DNA of 64,000 nucleotides from Onthophagus taurus (lineage: Eukaryota > Arthropoda > Insecta > Coleoptera > Scarabaeidae). Position 1 is the stretch's first letter. Every line of letters starts with the position of its first letter. The notes under the pieces are model-generated. The model was given only the letters and a program-made list of their open reading frames with translations. It did not search any database and was not told the origin of the DNA. The position numbers and the translations under genes are program-made. Positions 24,132 to 35,672 of this stretch are shown here, one piece after another. The stretch lies in contig NC_091967.1 in NCBI RefSeq assembly GCF_036711975.1, positions 26,970,001 to 27,034,000 of the forward strand, in the 5' to 3' direction.

Positions 24132-24135
24132 TTAA

Positions 24136-24365
24136 TTGTGGAAGATAACCGACACTATAAAAGATATGCAGAAGACTCGTGATAAGGCTTACAAAAGATT
24201 TAGACTACTAAAAACAGACGAATCATGGCAGTATTATAAACATATGAGGAATTATGTAAAAGGTGCTATAAAGAGAGAAAGAAGGGCATTTGTTGATTAT
24301 TGTATGCAATCCCAAACAGATCCTCGGGTTGGGTTGAAAAAATATGGAGTTATAACCCGTGTAAG
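24136..24365 (+). pseudogene. Non-LTR retrotransposon fragment
   Basis: KDMQKTRDKAYKRFRLLKTD followed by WQYYKHMRNYVKGAIKRERR is the helical linker between endonuclease and RT in Jockey/CR1-type elements. Only about 75 codons remain, ending where GGTAAAGTGGACCCTGGGG marks the start of the next element. Confidence 0.55.
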
Positions 24366-24369
24366 GGAA

Positions 24370-26135
24370 GGTAGGGTAAAGTGGACCCTGGGGACAAAGT
24401 GGAATTTCTAAATAAATTCCGATTCAGTATCGCTATCTGTAAATTGTTTGAGTAAACGTAAAGTAAGAATACTATAAAGTTCGCTGTAAAAATATCTGTT
24501 TTCGGTGCAACTGTTGTAATATTACCAGGTAAGTAAATTACATATAATATAAATGTTATTTAAACACAATTGTTCTTACTTGGTTTACTACTTAAGTTAC
24601 GATATGAACTGCTAGAAATTCATCATTATACTTTCATATGCCAATGGCGAACAATAATTTTTAGAAATTTATACAATTGTGTGTTTACGGGGTAAAGTGG
24701 AATTAACGAATGGGGGCAAAATGGATTTTTGGCAAATTTTTTTTTGCAGATTTTTTGAGCTATGTTTTAGAAATATGGTACGCTATTACAAACGGAAGAC
24801 TGCTCAACAGTCTTAGGATGAAAATAGTATGAAATTAACTATAGAGGCAGTAAGAGAAGAACGTTTAACTGTTAAAGCCGCAGCTATTCGATACAATGTG
24901 CCAAAAACGACGCTGTATAGAAGGGCGAAGAAGAGCAATGAGGATAGAGAGTAGTAGTGTCTATATAAATACTCTTTTAAAAATAAAATACAAGATAAAC
25001 GTGCACAGCATGCTACAGAGGAAGATGCGTCAAAAGCTGCTGTAAAAGTATTTTTGCCCCTACTTGGTTCAACCACTTTCTTAAGTATTCTAAGCCCACA
25101 GAACAAGAGCCCGTACTGCTGATTTTAGATGGCCATGCCACGCACACAAAGAACTTAGAGTTGGTTCAAATGGCAAAAGAAAACGTATAGAAAATGTATA
25201 GGCTGCAGCCTTTAGATGTATCATTTATGTTTCCACTTAGCTCATATTATGGACAAGAGTGTAAAAATTGGTTACGTAACAATCCTGGAAAAGTAATTAC
25301 GATTCATGAAAGTGGAGAATTATTTGGCAGGGCATACCAACGGGCTGCAACGATGCAAAATGCATTGAGTGGTTTCAAGAATACAGGAATTCAGGAGTAT
25401 TTCCCGACGATTTATTCGAATTGGCCGAAACAACCAACAGAAAAGTTAACATCAATGAAGACGGTGTGGTGCATGATCCGGAAGAGGACGACACTACACC
25501 TAGTCATCATAAAAAATGTAGTCCTTCACCTAAAAGTGTTGGAGATTTATGTCCAGCACAAAAAACGGGTTTCGTTCCATGTTCTCAAGAAGAACATCAT
25601 GCGTCATCGCAGCGTCTATACTTTTCACCACAGGATATTATGCCCATCCCTAAAGCTGATGAAAGACCGAGAAAAAACTATTAACGAGGCAGAACAATGG
25701 TTCTGCCCAACGTCGACGAACTTAAGGAACGCTCCAGGGTACCTCAGTCGAAAAATCCAGTTAAAAGTAAGGTTTTTATCTCTTCCAATATGCGAGGATA
25801 TATGCAATGACTCATCACTCACTCAGTTTAAATGAAGGGGATATTGAAGAGGTGTCAAAGCCTTTGCGCCGCAGCCTTATTGTAGAATCAATTCAAATTG
25901 AAGATATAAACAAGGGGGACTTTTTGCAAGTGAAGCTAATGGATTTAAAGAGAAAAAGCCTAAAAATGTTTGTAGCTAAAATTCTGAATACTGAAGGTGG
26001 AATTATCACAGTTTCATTCATGCGCCAATACAGACAAAATTTCGACACGTATGTTTATCCAGAAATACCAGACGTGAGTGAAATTTTTCCCAACGAAATA
26101 TGTACCGCAAGAATGGACCAAGGTAAGGGTATCTT
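24370..26135 (+). pseudogene. Second pogo/Jerky-type transposase remnant
   Basis: A helix-turn-helix start (MKLTIEAVREERLTVKAAAI at 24829) is followed after a deletion by PVLLILDGHATHTKNLELV (25110-25170), then RLQPLDVSFMFPLSSYYGQ (25200-25250), GKVITIHESGELFGRAYQ (25290-25340) and GFKNTGI. The C-terminal part contains QRLYFSPQDIMPIPKADERP and a late segment VFVAKILNTEGGIITVSFMR (25970-26020). Stops and shifts are frequent, and the region with the first catalytic Asp is missing. It is cut at about 26135 by a LINE. It differs from the 12554 element in sequence and has no PHD-like tail. Confidence 0.8.
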
Positions 26136-27705
26136 AAATACCCAAAGCGGGCCGTTCAGTCCCTACTCCTAATGCCTTTCGACCCATCAGCCTAACGTCA
26201 TTTCTGTTGAAATCTTTGAAAAAGTTCTGGAACGGTATATCCGTACGGTGCCATTGGTATCTGGTCCACTGAGTAGCCACCAGTATGCTTATCAAACGGG
26301 AAAATCAGCAGAATTGACTCTACACAACTTCGTTGGTAGAGTATTCAGGACGCTGCAGGATAAAGAAATCTTGGTTTGTGCGTTTCTGGATATAGAAGAA
26401 GCGTTCAACAACGCAATACCACAATCTCTTGAAAGAGCTGCTCTTGACAGGGGAGTGGAAGCAACTATAGCGGGTTCGATCCGCAATATGCTTGATAGCA
26501 GAATAGTTTCTACTTCACTCCACGGTGACACGGTACGCTTCAGGCCGGGAGGTGGCTGCCCGCAGGGGGGGGGGGGCGTTATCTCCCCTGCTTTGGTCTC
26601 TCCTGGTTGACGATCTGATTGCGATAGTCGAAGCCGTTGGTGTAGAAATACAATCATAGTCTTTTGAAATTGCCGTGATGATCAAAGGAACCTGTTTGTC
26701 GAGGATATCTAAAGTCCTCCAGGTTACCCTAAATACCATTTGTGCTTGGTGTATGGGAGAGAACTTCTCAATAAACCCGCAAAAGACAATTGTTGTGCCC
26801 TTCACCAGGAAACGAAAGTTGGATGGACTAATCTGCCAAACTATCCAAGCTGAAGAAATTCCTTTCTCAAAGGAAGTCAAATATCTAGGAGTAATCCTAG
26901 ACAAAACCCTGTAATGGAATGTACATTTGCAGGGAGTTTTGCACAAAGCTAGACTATCCTTGTGGACTTGTCGCAGTCTTTGTGGAAAAAATTGGTATTT
27001 TACCCCTGAAAGACTGTACTGGCTCTATATGACTGTAGTTAGACCTATAATAACATACGGAGCAGCGACCTGGTATAGGAAAGTCCGACAGACTTCAGTT
27101 ATCAGTAAACTTTCACGAATTCAACGAGTAGCCGGATTGGCAATCTCTGGTGCGATAAGCACAACGCCAACTCTAGCAATGGAGGTTCTGCTTGGCCTAT
27201 CTCCTCTGCATTTGCATATAGAGAAAGTGGCTAGAACAACCATTTACAGATTTAAGCAATATGCTCAAAACTGTTCCGACATGTCCTACCAATGGGCTGC
27301 GGAAGACATTATAAGCACTGATACTGTGCTATCAATGCCGTCAGATTTAGCTGTATCACTATCAGTGATTAATGCTCGATACCAGATTGTATTGCCTGAG
27401 CGGCAGTTCTGGATCGAAAATGAAAATTCTCTGGTTCAGGCAGACATTTGCTTGTACACAGATGGATCAAAAACGCCTGAAGGGGTCGGAGCAGGAGTAT
27501 ACTGCCAGTCACGTCAAATTAAGCAAGCTTACAGGCTTGGTACGTACTGTACTGTATTCCAGGCGGAAGTATTTGCTATTGACATGGGTGCTAAAATCCT
27601 TCTTGAAAGAGGGGTGAAGAACATGACAGTACGAATTTTCTACACTTCTCAGACAGTCAAACCGCTCTCTAGGCGCTGCACGCCGTGAAAACGGTGTCGG
27701 CATTG
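26136..27705 (+). pseudogene. Non-LTR retrotransposon: RT and RNase H
   Basis: 5'-truncated element. RT pieces: FRPISLTSF (about 26170), LVCAFLDIEEAFNN (26370-26410), GGGCPQGGGG (26550) and VDDLIAIVEAV (about 26610) at the active site where YADD is expected. After a shift come KEVKYLGVILDKTL, RPIITYGAATWY (27040-27075), then RNase H starting ICLYTDGSKTPEGVGAGVYC (27450-27510) with QAEVFAIDMGAK. The RNase H after RT points to the I/R1/Jockey-like groups. A run of nine or more G at 26566-26576 coincides with a frame change. Confidence 0.8.
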
Positions 27706-27828
27706 GACTGCATGGTGAAATTTGATAACGATATCTATCGGGGTACAATAGATCCTTAGGGTCGCGGTGCAATGTTGGTTGATCCGCCTACCCGATATGT
27801 ATTCTATGTAATGTAATATTGTTATAAT
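27706..27828. other. Short non-coding stretch before the hAT element
   Basis: Probably the LINE tail plus host flank; it ends in the left target duplication GTTATAAT (27821-27828). Confidence 0.4.
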
Positions 27829-28097
27829 TAGGGTGTCCAATTCCCGGGACCAAAAATGTTTTCGGTATTCGGGACTAAATTCTAATTCCCGGTACTTGGA
27901 CCAAAGGTCCCGAATTCCCGAAAATAGTCCCGAAATCAAAATACGTTTGCAAAAAAATATTTAAAAAACATTTAAAAACGTACTTTGGGTTTTTTGCTTT
28001 AGTGTTACTGTAGGAGTTCACCAATTGAATAAAACAAATTTATATAGAATGAGAGAAACATAAAAAAATCACAAAGTAGGAAATTTAAAAAAAAAAT

Positions 28098-30109
28098 TTA
28101 TTTTTTAAAATATGCTTCAAGTGCTATAAGTGCGTTTAAAGATTTATCTCCTAATACCGAGCGTATTTTCGTTGCAAAACAACCGGCAATAAAAAACGCC
28201 CTTTCCGATTGTACACTCGTGGGCGGTATAGTTAGCAAATACTCGTAGAATAGTTGAAGATACTTGCCTCGACAACCGCCTTTCTCGAAAAGGGCCATTT
28301 CGTCTTTGATTATTGTAATTAATGAATTTTTTGTTGATGTTCCAATTTGAGGTGGTGATATTGCTCTCGTGCTGGTGGACGTAGACATTGGATTTTCAAA
28401 TATCCTATTTAATTCTACCTTGTTGATTGTTTTTAAGACAAGATAGCGGAATATCGTCTTCCTCTTGCATTGTTGGCGACGATAATCTTTGTATCAAGTT
28501 AAAAAAAAATGGGATATTTCCATAGTATCTGGATGATCAAAAAATAAATCATCCGATTTTTTTTACTTGATGTTACTGTTCTTCGTTTATTTATTCGCTG
28601 CTTTAATTCAGATTACAAGGCTCTGGTAAATGAAGTATTAATTTTTGAAAGTTCTTGAAACATAAACGTTCCAAAGCTGGCATCAGTCGTGTAAAGATTG
28701 GCATCATGTCTACATATCACCAACACAGTAAGTTTAATAGTTTCAAGACACTTTACAACTCCCTGTAGAACTTCAAAGTCATGGTCAGTCAGATTCATCG
28801 GCATGGATACATCAATCATAGCCTTCTGAATTTGCCGTTCTAACATTTGAGCTAAGCTGTTCCATCGTGTTTTGCAATCTAAATTAAGTTTTAACTCCTT
28901 GCAATGTTTCCCTTTTACATAGTTCTGCAGAACACTGTTTTTTAAAGGAGAGCGACGAAATAATTTGACTATCATTCGTACTTCGGTTACCAGTTTGTGA
29001 ATGTTCCCGTAATTATTTAAATGAAAGCATATTTGGTCATCGTCTTCAATTAACTCAAAACCACCGTCTTCATTATTGTCACTTTTATAGTCGTCCTCGC
29101 TACTACTCGTGTTGCCATCAGTTTTAGTGTTTCGGTTTGATAATTTTTGTTAATTCTTAGAATAAATGACGGCAATCACTGCAAGTTGAATGCCATGAGC
29201 AAAGCATAATTGCTGCAGTGGTTTATTAATTTTCTTACTTTCACCATTACACTGGCTCCATCTGTTGTGATCGAAACAATGTCATTTTTTAAGCTTAACT
29301 TAAATCGCTCGAGTTTTTTTCAACAAGATCAATACATTTTTCTGCAGGTAAAGATCCTTTGATAGGTACTAATCCGATATTCCATATTTTAAGACTTTGT
29401 CTTAATTGTCCATCCAAGTATCCGTGAATATTTGTATTTATATATCGTTTGTTGGCTATGGACGTCCATTCATCGAATGTTAAGCTGAAACGACGACCTT
29501 CTTTTCGTAGATATTGTACTTCATCGGTGAAATTGTCAAATACCTTTTCACAATACATTAAAATTCTATTTTGAATTGTTGATATAGAAGTTTGTAAATT
29601 CTGAAATCCCCTTGCCTCTAAACCTTTTCTTAAATCTTTAGATGTAATAATAACTATAAATGGAAGTCCATCTAATGCTGCCATTCGAGCGATAACTGCA
29701 TCTAAAGAATTATCTTCTTCATTGGAATTAATAAGGAAATCATCAGTCAGTTTTCTCTTTTTTTGCATCATTTGAGAAAATTGGGAAGACGAAGTAGAAG
29801 ATGAGCTAGACTGTAGTTCGTTTTCCTCTTCGTTGTTATCAACAATTGCGACTTCAACAGCCAAATTTTTTTCTAGCGCTGCCGATAACGGACGAGTTGA
29901 TTGTGGAACCATCCCTTTTTTTTATGCACTCCAGCGAAATGCTTGTGTAATCCTTTTGTTGAGCCGCCTTTACACATAATAATTTTGTTAGGACAAATCT
30001 TACATTTCGCCGTTTGTTTATCTGTTGATATATAAAAATGTCGCCATATTGACATTGGATCAGCGTATTTTTTTGGGTGTACCGTATAAATTACGGACTC
30101 AGAACTCAT
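28098..30109 (-). pseudogene. hAT transposase with BED zinc finger, broken
   Basis: It begins at 30109 with a BED finger (CKICPNKI ... GLHKHFAGVH). A frame change near 29905 leads to a Ser-rich linker and the RNase H-fold start with SLTFDEWTSIANKRYINTN (29510-29440). SITTDGASVMV (29280-29250) provides the second catalytic region. DCKTRWNSLAQMLER (28890-28840) follows, and the C-terminal dimerisation domain IPPTSVQSERAFFIAG (28230-28180) ends at 28098. Stops and shifts lie near 29295, 28976 and 28600-28390. The order matches ZBED-type hAT proteins; length would be near 620 residues. It belongs to the element bounded by GTTATAAT. Confidence 0.87.
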
Positions 30110-30319
30110 TTTTTAAATTAAAATAGCTTATATGACAGCTAATACCTAAAAAAATTTCATCACAATGAATGAAAAGCTTTTATTTATAATACTTTCAAAG
30201 CTTTTACTTTGTTAAGCATTTAGTATTTTTTTTTATACAATTGTCCCAACTTTTGGTACCCCCTTTTTTCTCTTAAACTATAACTACCACAGATTTAAAT
30301 GTAGCGATTTTTCATTCCA

Positions 30320-31690
30320 TGGAAAGAGGAAGGAGAAATGCATTTTAAAAAACGCGAATTGTTTAACGCTTAAACAATCTCAAAGTGATGGCAGAAATTT
30401 TAGTGTACACAACACTTGCGCATTTGATTCTGTCAGTCAGTTGTTTTTAAAGTCATTGAGAAATGAACATACCAGAGGAATTGTTGAAAGTTGGGATAAT
30501 TGCAATTATTTCAAATACTTGATTAAATTGCATAACAATGGCAAAGAACTTTTCAGTAGACATGAGGTTTGTCCCAATAAGCCAGAAAACCGCTCAAAAA
30601 CGGTTTTAGAATTAAATATAATAGCAATTCGGTTTCTGGAACAATTTTTTTCGCATGTTGGGACAAGCCTATAGACTAATTCAGTGACTTGAGCTAACAT
30701 GACTATCTCAATTCAACTACCGTAATAATATAATATTTCCGCAATCTATACTAAATAGTTATTTATGTATTAAAGCATTAAAGCCGATAAATAAATAATT
30801 AATGGCACGTTTGTATAACAATACACGTTTTTTTAATACTCACGTGCCTTTATTACAGCTTAAAAAAGACGGGCTTTAAAGCATTGATACATAAATAACT
30901 ATCAAAAATATCACACAATAAAAAATACTGTAATGATTAACTTACTGATTTATATCCGCATATTTAAGGTATTGCGTCTAATACATATTCTACAAGGACA
31001 AAAATTTTGAAAGATATAATGCCGGAAAAGAATCAAAGAGTGGTAGGCGAAACGACTATTTTAAAATGTGAATTTTCGGTGGGTGAGCTTGTACCACTTT
31101 TATTTAAGGGAAATTCGCTACTCATGGAAAAGCGTCATTGTATGAGCTGCAATTGGTCACAAAACTTTCCAATACAAAGTTTAGCTGTGAACACCGACAG
31201 TATAAAATTTTTAGAAAAAACTTGTATAGGAATTTGTGAAGAAAAAAGGTTTCCTTGTGTGCAATGCGGCAAAAATGCTGCAAGTAAAATTGCATATTGC
31301 GGTAAAACCTCTAAAATACAACTGAGACCATTTTAAATTATATCCTCCTAATACATCACATAATATTTTAGGTCCGTACTTAATTATTGACACTTACACA
31401 GAGGGGTCTAGCCTTAAACGGACAAATATACACGATATACCCTGTATGATATCGTTCCAAGGTGAAGATTACCACCTGGAGGGATTTGTAAATTATATTT
31501 GTGTACCGAGCTGTGATGAAAATGTGGATCTGAGTTATAACGTGTGTCATTACACGTAAAATATTTTCCACGACAATGGAGATTACACAGAAATTGACGA
31601 TTTAATTTCGGAAGACCGTGAAGTTAAATCCAAGTTTATTGTTCCGCACATTTTGTTATATTGTAAAAAAAAAGTTAATAAAAACTGTTA
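30320..31690 (+). pseudogene. Ubiquitin-specific-protease-like (C19 fold) coding remnant
   Basis: In one frame 30390-30672 reads SVHNTCAFDSVSQLFLKSL, which has the layout of a C19 Cys box (NTCxxxS..Q). After a MITE, 31007-31330 has two CxxC pairs (CMSC at 31140 and CVQC at 31260), as in the zinc-binding fingers of USPs. A frame change near 31320 leads to HNILGPYLIIDTYTEG (31360-31410) and YHLEGFVNYICV. The His-box-like segment VCHYT ends at one stop (31558), followed by DYTEIDDL. Such HNTCxFDS proteins occur widely in insects, to my knowledge without assigned function. Cleavage of ubiquitin-like substrates is inference. At least one frameshift and one stop make this copy inactive. Confidence 0.5.
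30750..30912. repeat. Small palindromic MITE inside the protease-like cassette
   Basis: TAGTTATTTATGTATTAAAG and GCTTTAAAGCATTGATACAT-type sequences are inverted at 30752-30793 and 30868-30908. The centre is GC-richer with two CACGTG-like motifs. It falls between the Cys-box and the CxxC parts of the protease-like remnant. Confidence 0.65.
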
Positions 31691-32002
31691 AATACATTAT
31701 AATTTATAAATTCCGGTCGAACCGGAAGTGATATAGTAACAACACTAACTTCATAAAGTAAACCTTTTTGTCCTGTATCGATGTGCCAAATATCAAATCT
31801 GTGGTAGTTATAGTTTAAAAGAAAAAAGGGGGTACCAAAAAGTTGGGACAATTGTATAAAAAAAATACTAAATGATTAGTACCAAAAATTTTAACATAGT
31901 ACAAAATTAGTACATAAATAGCACTAAATTATGGCACTATGAAAATGCTGATATCTTAAAAGGGGGGTGTAACTGGACGTCCAGCTACACCCCCCACTTT
32001 GA

Positions 32003-33003
32003 TATACAGGGTGATTCACATAAGAACCGACACAGAGCAAGGACATGTAGAGGACAATAAATTAAGATGATTTAAAGTAACTTACCTCTATACTAAGTTG
32101 TACAACTGAGGAGTTATAGGACTTCAAAGTTGACTCTTAAATTTTTAAAAAGTTCAATATCTTCGTAATAAATTAAGCTAGAAAAACCAAATTTGGTATA
32201 CGTTATGAGTATACCAAGAGTATTAATTGGTAGCAAATTGAACTCAATTGAGGCATTTCAAAGTGTTGATTAAGGGTGATGGTACCTTAAATTTTGACAG
32301 ATCTTTTTAACCTGTTGACGGATTTTATACATTACTACTTCATTTCATGTGGAATTTAATTCTAAAACTTTTTTTACTCTTATTATTTTTTAAAAAACTT
32401 TGTCGTTTTCATAAAAAACTTAAATAACTAAAGACACTTATTTCGTAATGTTACTTAAAATAAGCGAAAATTCAGTAGTCGGCTATGAAATTTTACGTCA
32501 AACATGACAAATAGGTTATAAAATTATGTGACAACAAGGTTTTATAACCTATTTGTCAAGTTTGACGTAAAATTTCACAAACGACTACTGAATTTTCGAT
32601 GATTTTAAGTAGCATTAACGAAATACGTGTCTTTAGTTATTTGAGTTTTCTATGAAAACGACAATGTTTTTTAAAAAATAATAAGAGTAAAAAAAGTTTT
32701 AGAAATAAATTAAATTTAGGAGACCATCACCCTTAATCAACCCTTTGAAATGCCATAATCGGTCTCAATTTGCTACCAATTAATACCTTCAGTACACTCA
32801 TAACGTATACCAAATTTGTTTTTTCTAGCTTAATGTATTATGAAGATATTCAATGATTTAAAAATTTAAGACCAAACTTTGAAAGCCTATAACTCCTCAG
32901 GGGTACAACTTAGTATAGAGATAAATTGCGTTAAATCATCTTAATTTATTATCCTCTACATGTCCCTGCTCTGTGTCGGTTCTTATGTGAATCACCCTGT
33001 ATA
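32003..33003. mobile_element. 1.0 kb foldback MITE (TATACAGGGTGATTCAC type)
   Basis: An almost complete palindrome: arms of about 490 bp run from TATACAGGGTGATTCACATA to its complement at 33003, with a centre near 32520 where GGTTATAAAATTATGTG and its partner meet. No coding potential. Flanking TA fits a Tc1/mariner-dependent MITE. Confidence 0.88.
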
Positions 33004-33137
33004 TAAAAAATATACTAAATGATTAGTATAAAAATTTTTAATGCCGTACAAAATTAGTATATAAATAGCACAAAACGATGGTACCATCAAAATGCGGGTG
33101 GGTGTAACTGAACGTTCAGCTACACCCTCCACTTTGA

Positions 33138-34341
33138 TATACAGGGTGTATCTGAATGACTGCAACAAACTTCAAGGGGTGATTCTTTAGTGAATTTTAA
33201 GGGTACTTTGATATATGAACCATGAGCGACTTCGGTTCCCCTAAGGAGCTCCAAAAATGGCGGAAAATTTTGGTTTAATTTCTTTTTCTCAAAAACCATA
33301 AACGCTAGGAAAATAAAATTTGGGGAATATGTTTAACTCATAATAGGGCACGTTTTGATCCTATTTGTACTTTCAACCTACCCTTCTAAATTACTAAACA
33401 TAACCACCCTTTACATTTTTGCTAATATTTTTTTTATACAGATCATAAATACATTAAAAATTTTTTACCTAGGTAGATGAAAGTATCCTAAAAAAAAATA
33501 TTTAAAAAAAATTTTTCCAAAACCGTCTAATTTTTGAGAAAAAAATAATAATAAAAATACTGCACGTTAAACATCGGGGTTGTCGATCAAAAGTTGGAAT
33601 GAATTTTTAATGAAAAAATCTTAGTAGGCTCTATAATCTTTGTCAGAAATATTTTTGACGTTTAAATGTCAGTGTTTTTCTTACTATTATTATTGTTTTT
33701 CAAATTAATTTTTAAATAAAGTTCTATCGCATTTACGCTCGTTCACTCGATGTTTAAAAATTTCAAATAAAACAATAATAATAGTACGAAAACCACTGAC
33801 ATTTAAACGTCAAAAATATTTCTGACAAAGATTGCAAAGCCTACTAAGATTTTTTCATTTAAAATTCATTCCAACTTTCGATTAACAACCCACAGCTTAA
33901 CAGTTAGTGTTTGCTTAATTATTTTTTTTCTCAGAAATTATTAATTTTTCGAAGAACATCAGAGAGACAAAAAAGTTTTACAATAGTTTTATCTATCTAA
34001 CTGAATTTTTTCCAATGTATTTATCATCTTCATATAAAAAATCTAGGCATAAATTGAACGGGGGTGGTTACGTTTAGTAGTTTAGAAGGATAGATTGATA
34101 GTACAAATAGGGTCAAAACGTGCCCTATTATGAGTTAAACATATTCCCCAAATTTCATTTTCCTAGCGTTTATGGTTTTTGAGAAAAAAAAAATAAACCA
34201 AAATTTTCCGCCATTTTTGGAAGGGTGTAGCTCCTGAAGGGAGCCGAAGTCGCCCATAGTTCATATATCAAAGTACCCTTAAAATTCATTAAAGAATCAC
34301 CCCTTGAAGTTTGTTGCAGTCATTCAGATACATCCTGTATA
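33138..34341. mobile_element. 1.2 kb foldback MITE (TATACAGGGTGTATCTG type)
   Basis: Arms run from TATACAGGGTGTATCTGAAT to TTCAGATACATCCTGTATA at 34341 and are complementary for some 550 bp each, meeting around 33720. Part of the right arm recurs at 45475-45828, confirming a dispersed family. Confidence 0.88.
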
Positions 34342-34592
34342 TAAAAAATATACTAAATGATTAGTACAAAATTTTTTAATGTAGTACAAATTTAGTTGTA
34401 CATAATTATGGCAGTATCAAAATACTGATATCTTAAATAGGGGGTGTAGCTGTACGGACCTCTCGAGGTCGATATTTTTAACAGGTTATAACCTGTTAGT
34501 TGTAGTTGTTCTGATATTTTAATTTTTTTCTTAATTTCGGTACTTTTAAAATCCCGGGACTTCTTAGTGGTCCCGGACACCCTAGTTATAAT

Positions 34593-35043
34593 ATCTCTCA
34601 TATATTTTATAAACATACATATTATTTAATGTAATATTGTCATTATGTAAACAAATAAATCATTTGTTAGGTAACAAATAGAACCTAAGTTATAGGTATG
34701 ATAAAAATTTGTTTATTAAAAAAAATTTATTTCATTAAAATGGACGGATATAATAATAGATTCGTTTTAAATAAACAATATAAAATAAGTGTAAGGTCAA
34801 TATAAAACTTTTGTTACACTTATAATCTAAAATATTCAAAACTGAGATTCATAATCATTTGAAATGTACAATAATTAATTATAAGGCACTATAACATTAC
34901 TTTTATGCATTTTCTTCACTACCAATTTAATAATTGATAATTGTCTTACAACAGACATTTGTAAGATATGGTTTAACAATTTGAGGCATAACTTTGATTT
35001 CATGCTGGTGAAGAAATGCAAGTAGTTTTAGTAATTAACACTA
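34593..35043. other. Intergenic AT-rich stretch downstream of the Ly6 gene
   Basis: No coding region. Several AATAAA motifs on the minus strand (for example complement near 34710-34730) could end the Ly6 transcript. Confidence 0.4.
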
Positions 35044-35672
35044 TCAAGAATGATGAATAAAAAATGTTAATAAAATTGTAATCCCAACTAATATTTTTGA
35101 TACAGCATTTCGTCCAGAATTTGACTAAAACAAAAAAAAATAGTAACAAAAAATTATAGCTAACATAAATACTATATCTTACAAAGATGTAATAGTTACA
35201 CCTATCTCCTCGACAACAATCGAAACATCTCCAATCTTCATACCAAATGTGTGTACAATGAATCATACTTGCACTACGTTTTTGATGACATTGTGCTTTT
35301 GTTGCACACATCTTTGAGATGTAATATTGTTTTTTAGCACCTTCAGTCCAATATGGAGTACTACCCCAGCTTATTTCTGTTAAACACACATCCTGCTCAG
35401 TTTGACAAGTCTGCATTGTACTTCCACATTTTTCATTATTGCTCTCTTGTCTTTCACAAACATAACATTCTAAAGCAGATGCTAAAACCAAATTTAAATA
35501 ATCAATTAAACTTAGAAACACCTTGGTTTATGTTAGTGACTCATGCAAGTTAAGAAATTCAACTTGTTTAAAGGAATAACTTTAAGAAAACCCTAAATTA
35601 AGGATACTTACATATATTTATATTACCTACAATTAATATTATTAATATATACGAAGAAATAAATGCGTTCAT
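35044..35672 (-). CDS. Ly6/three-finger GPI-anchored protein
   Basis: Three exons with agreeing phases: 35627-35672 (signal peptide, MNAFISSYILIILIV), 35183-35481 and 35044-35124. The product is about 141 residues. The mature part starts SALECYVC and has twelve Cys in the Ly6/uPAR pattern, ending with the CCRGDRCN motif (CN being the hallmark last pair). Exon 3, reached through a strong acceptor (TTTTTTTTTGTTTTAG), supplies a Ser/Asn/Gly segment then a hydrophobic tail (ILVGITILLTFF), which is a GPI-attachment signal. Without that splice the frame would run into unrelated intron sequence. Insect relatives act at the cell surface in septate junctions, channels or secretory quality control; which applies here is unknown. 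It is transcribed divergently from the PH-domain gene. Confidence 0.85.

Larger units (their letters stand above)
30218..31873 (+). mobile_element. Cassette with 79-bp inverted repeats carrying a protease-like gene
   Basis: Left arm 30218-30296 and right arm 31795-31873 are inverted copies over 79 bp with about two differences; the motif ACAATTGTCCCAAC is shared. Between them is a plus-strand coding remnant related to ubiquitin-specific proteases and one small MITE. No transposase is inside. The outer edge of the right arm (ATACTAAATGATTAGTA) is also the start of the repeated unit found at 33011 and 34349. No clear target duplication was found. Confidence 0.65.
31862..34460. repeat. About 140-bp unit present three times, separated by MITEs
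   Basis: Units lie at 31862-32002, 33004-33137 and 34342-34460. Each starts ATACTAAATGATTAGTA, continues TTTTTAA..GTACAAAATTAGTA, and ends with a GC palindrome (GGGTGTAACTGGACGTCCAG in unit 1) then CCACTTTGA. Units 1 and 2 are each followed directly by a foldback MITE starting TATACAGGGTG; units 2 and 3 are each preceded by one ending CCTGTATA. Without the MITEs they would be tandem. Confidence 0.75.
27829..34584 (-). mobile_element. hAT element with perfect 8-bp target duplication
   Basis: The ends TAGGGTGTCC (27829) and GGACACCCTA (34584) are inverted copies, with further CCCGGGAC-type repeats just inside each end. GTTATAAT stands immediately outside both (27821-27828 and 34585-34592), the 8-bp duplication typical of hAT. 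The element is 6.76 kb because its 5' side (34.5 to 30.1 kb) contains foldback MITEs, a repeated unit and a cassette with its own inverted repeats. Confidence 0.9.

Noticed and set aside
30320..31690. Protease-like remnant as an integrated viral gene
   Set aside because: No neighbouring viral genes are seen, and the inverted repeats plus the surrounding hAT fit a transposon context better.
35000..35521. Ly6 frame read straight through to 35000
   Set aside because: The read-through tail is intron sequence; splicing at 35183 to 35124 gives a proper GPI signal.
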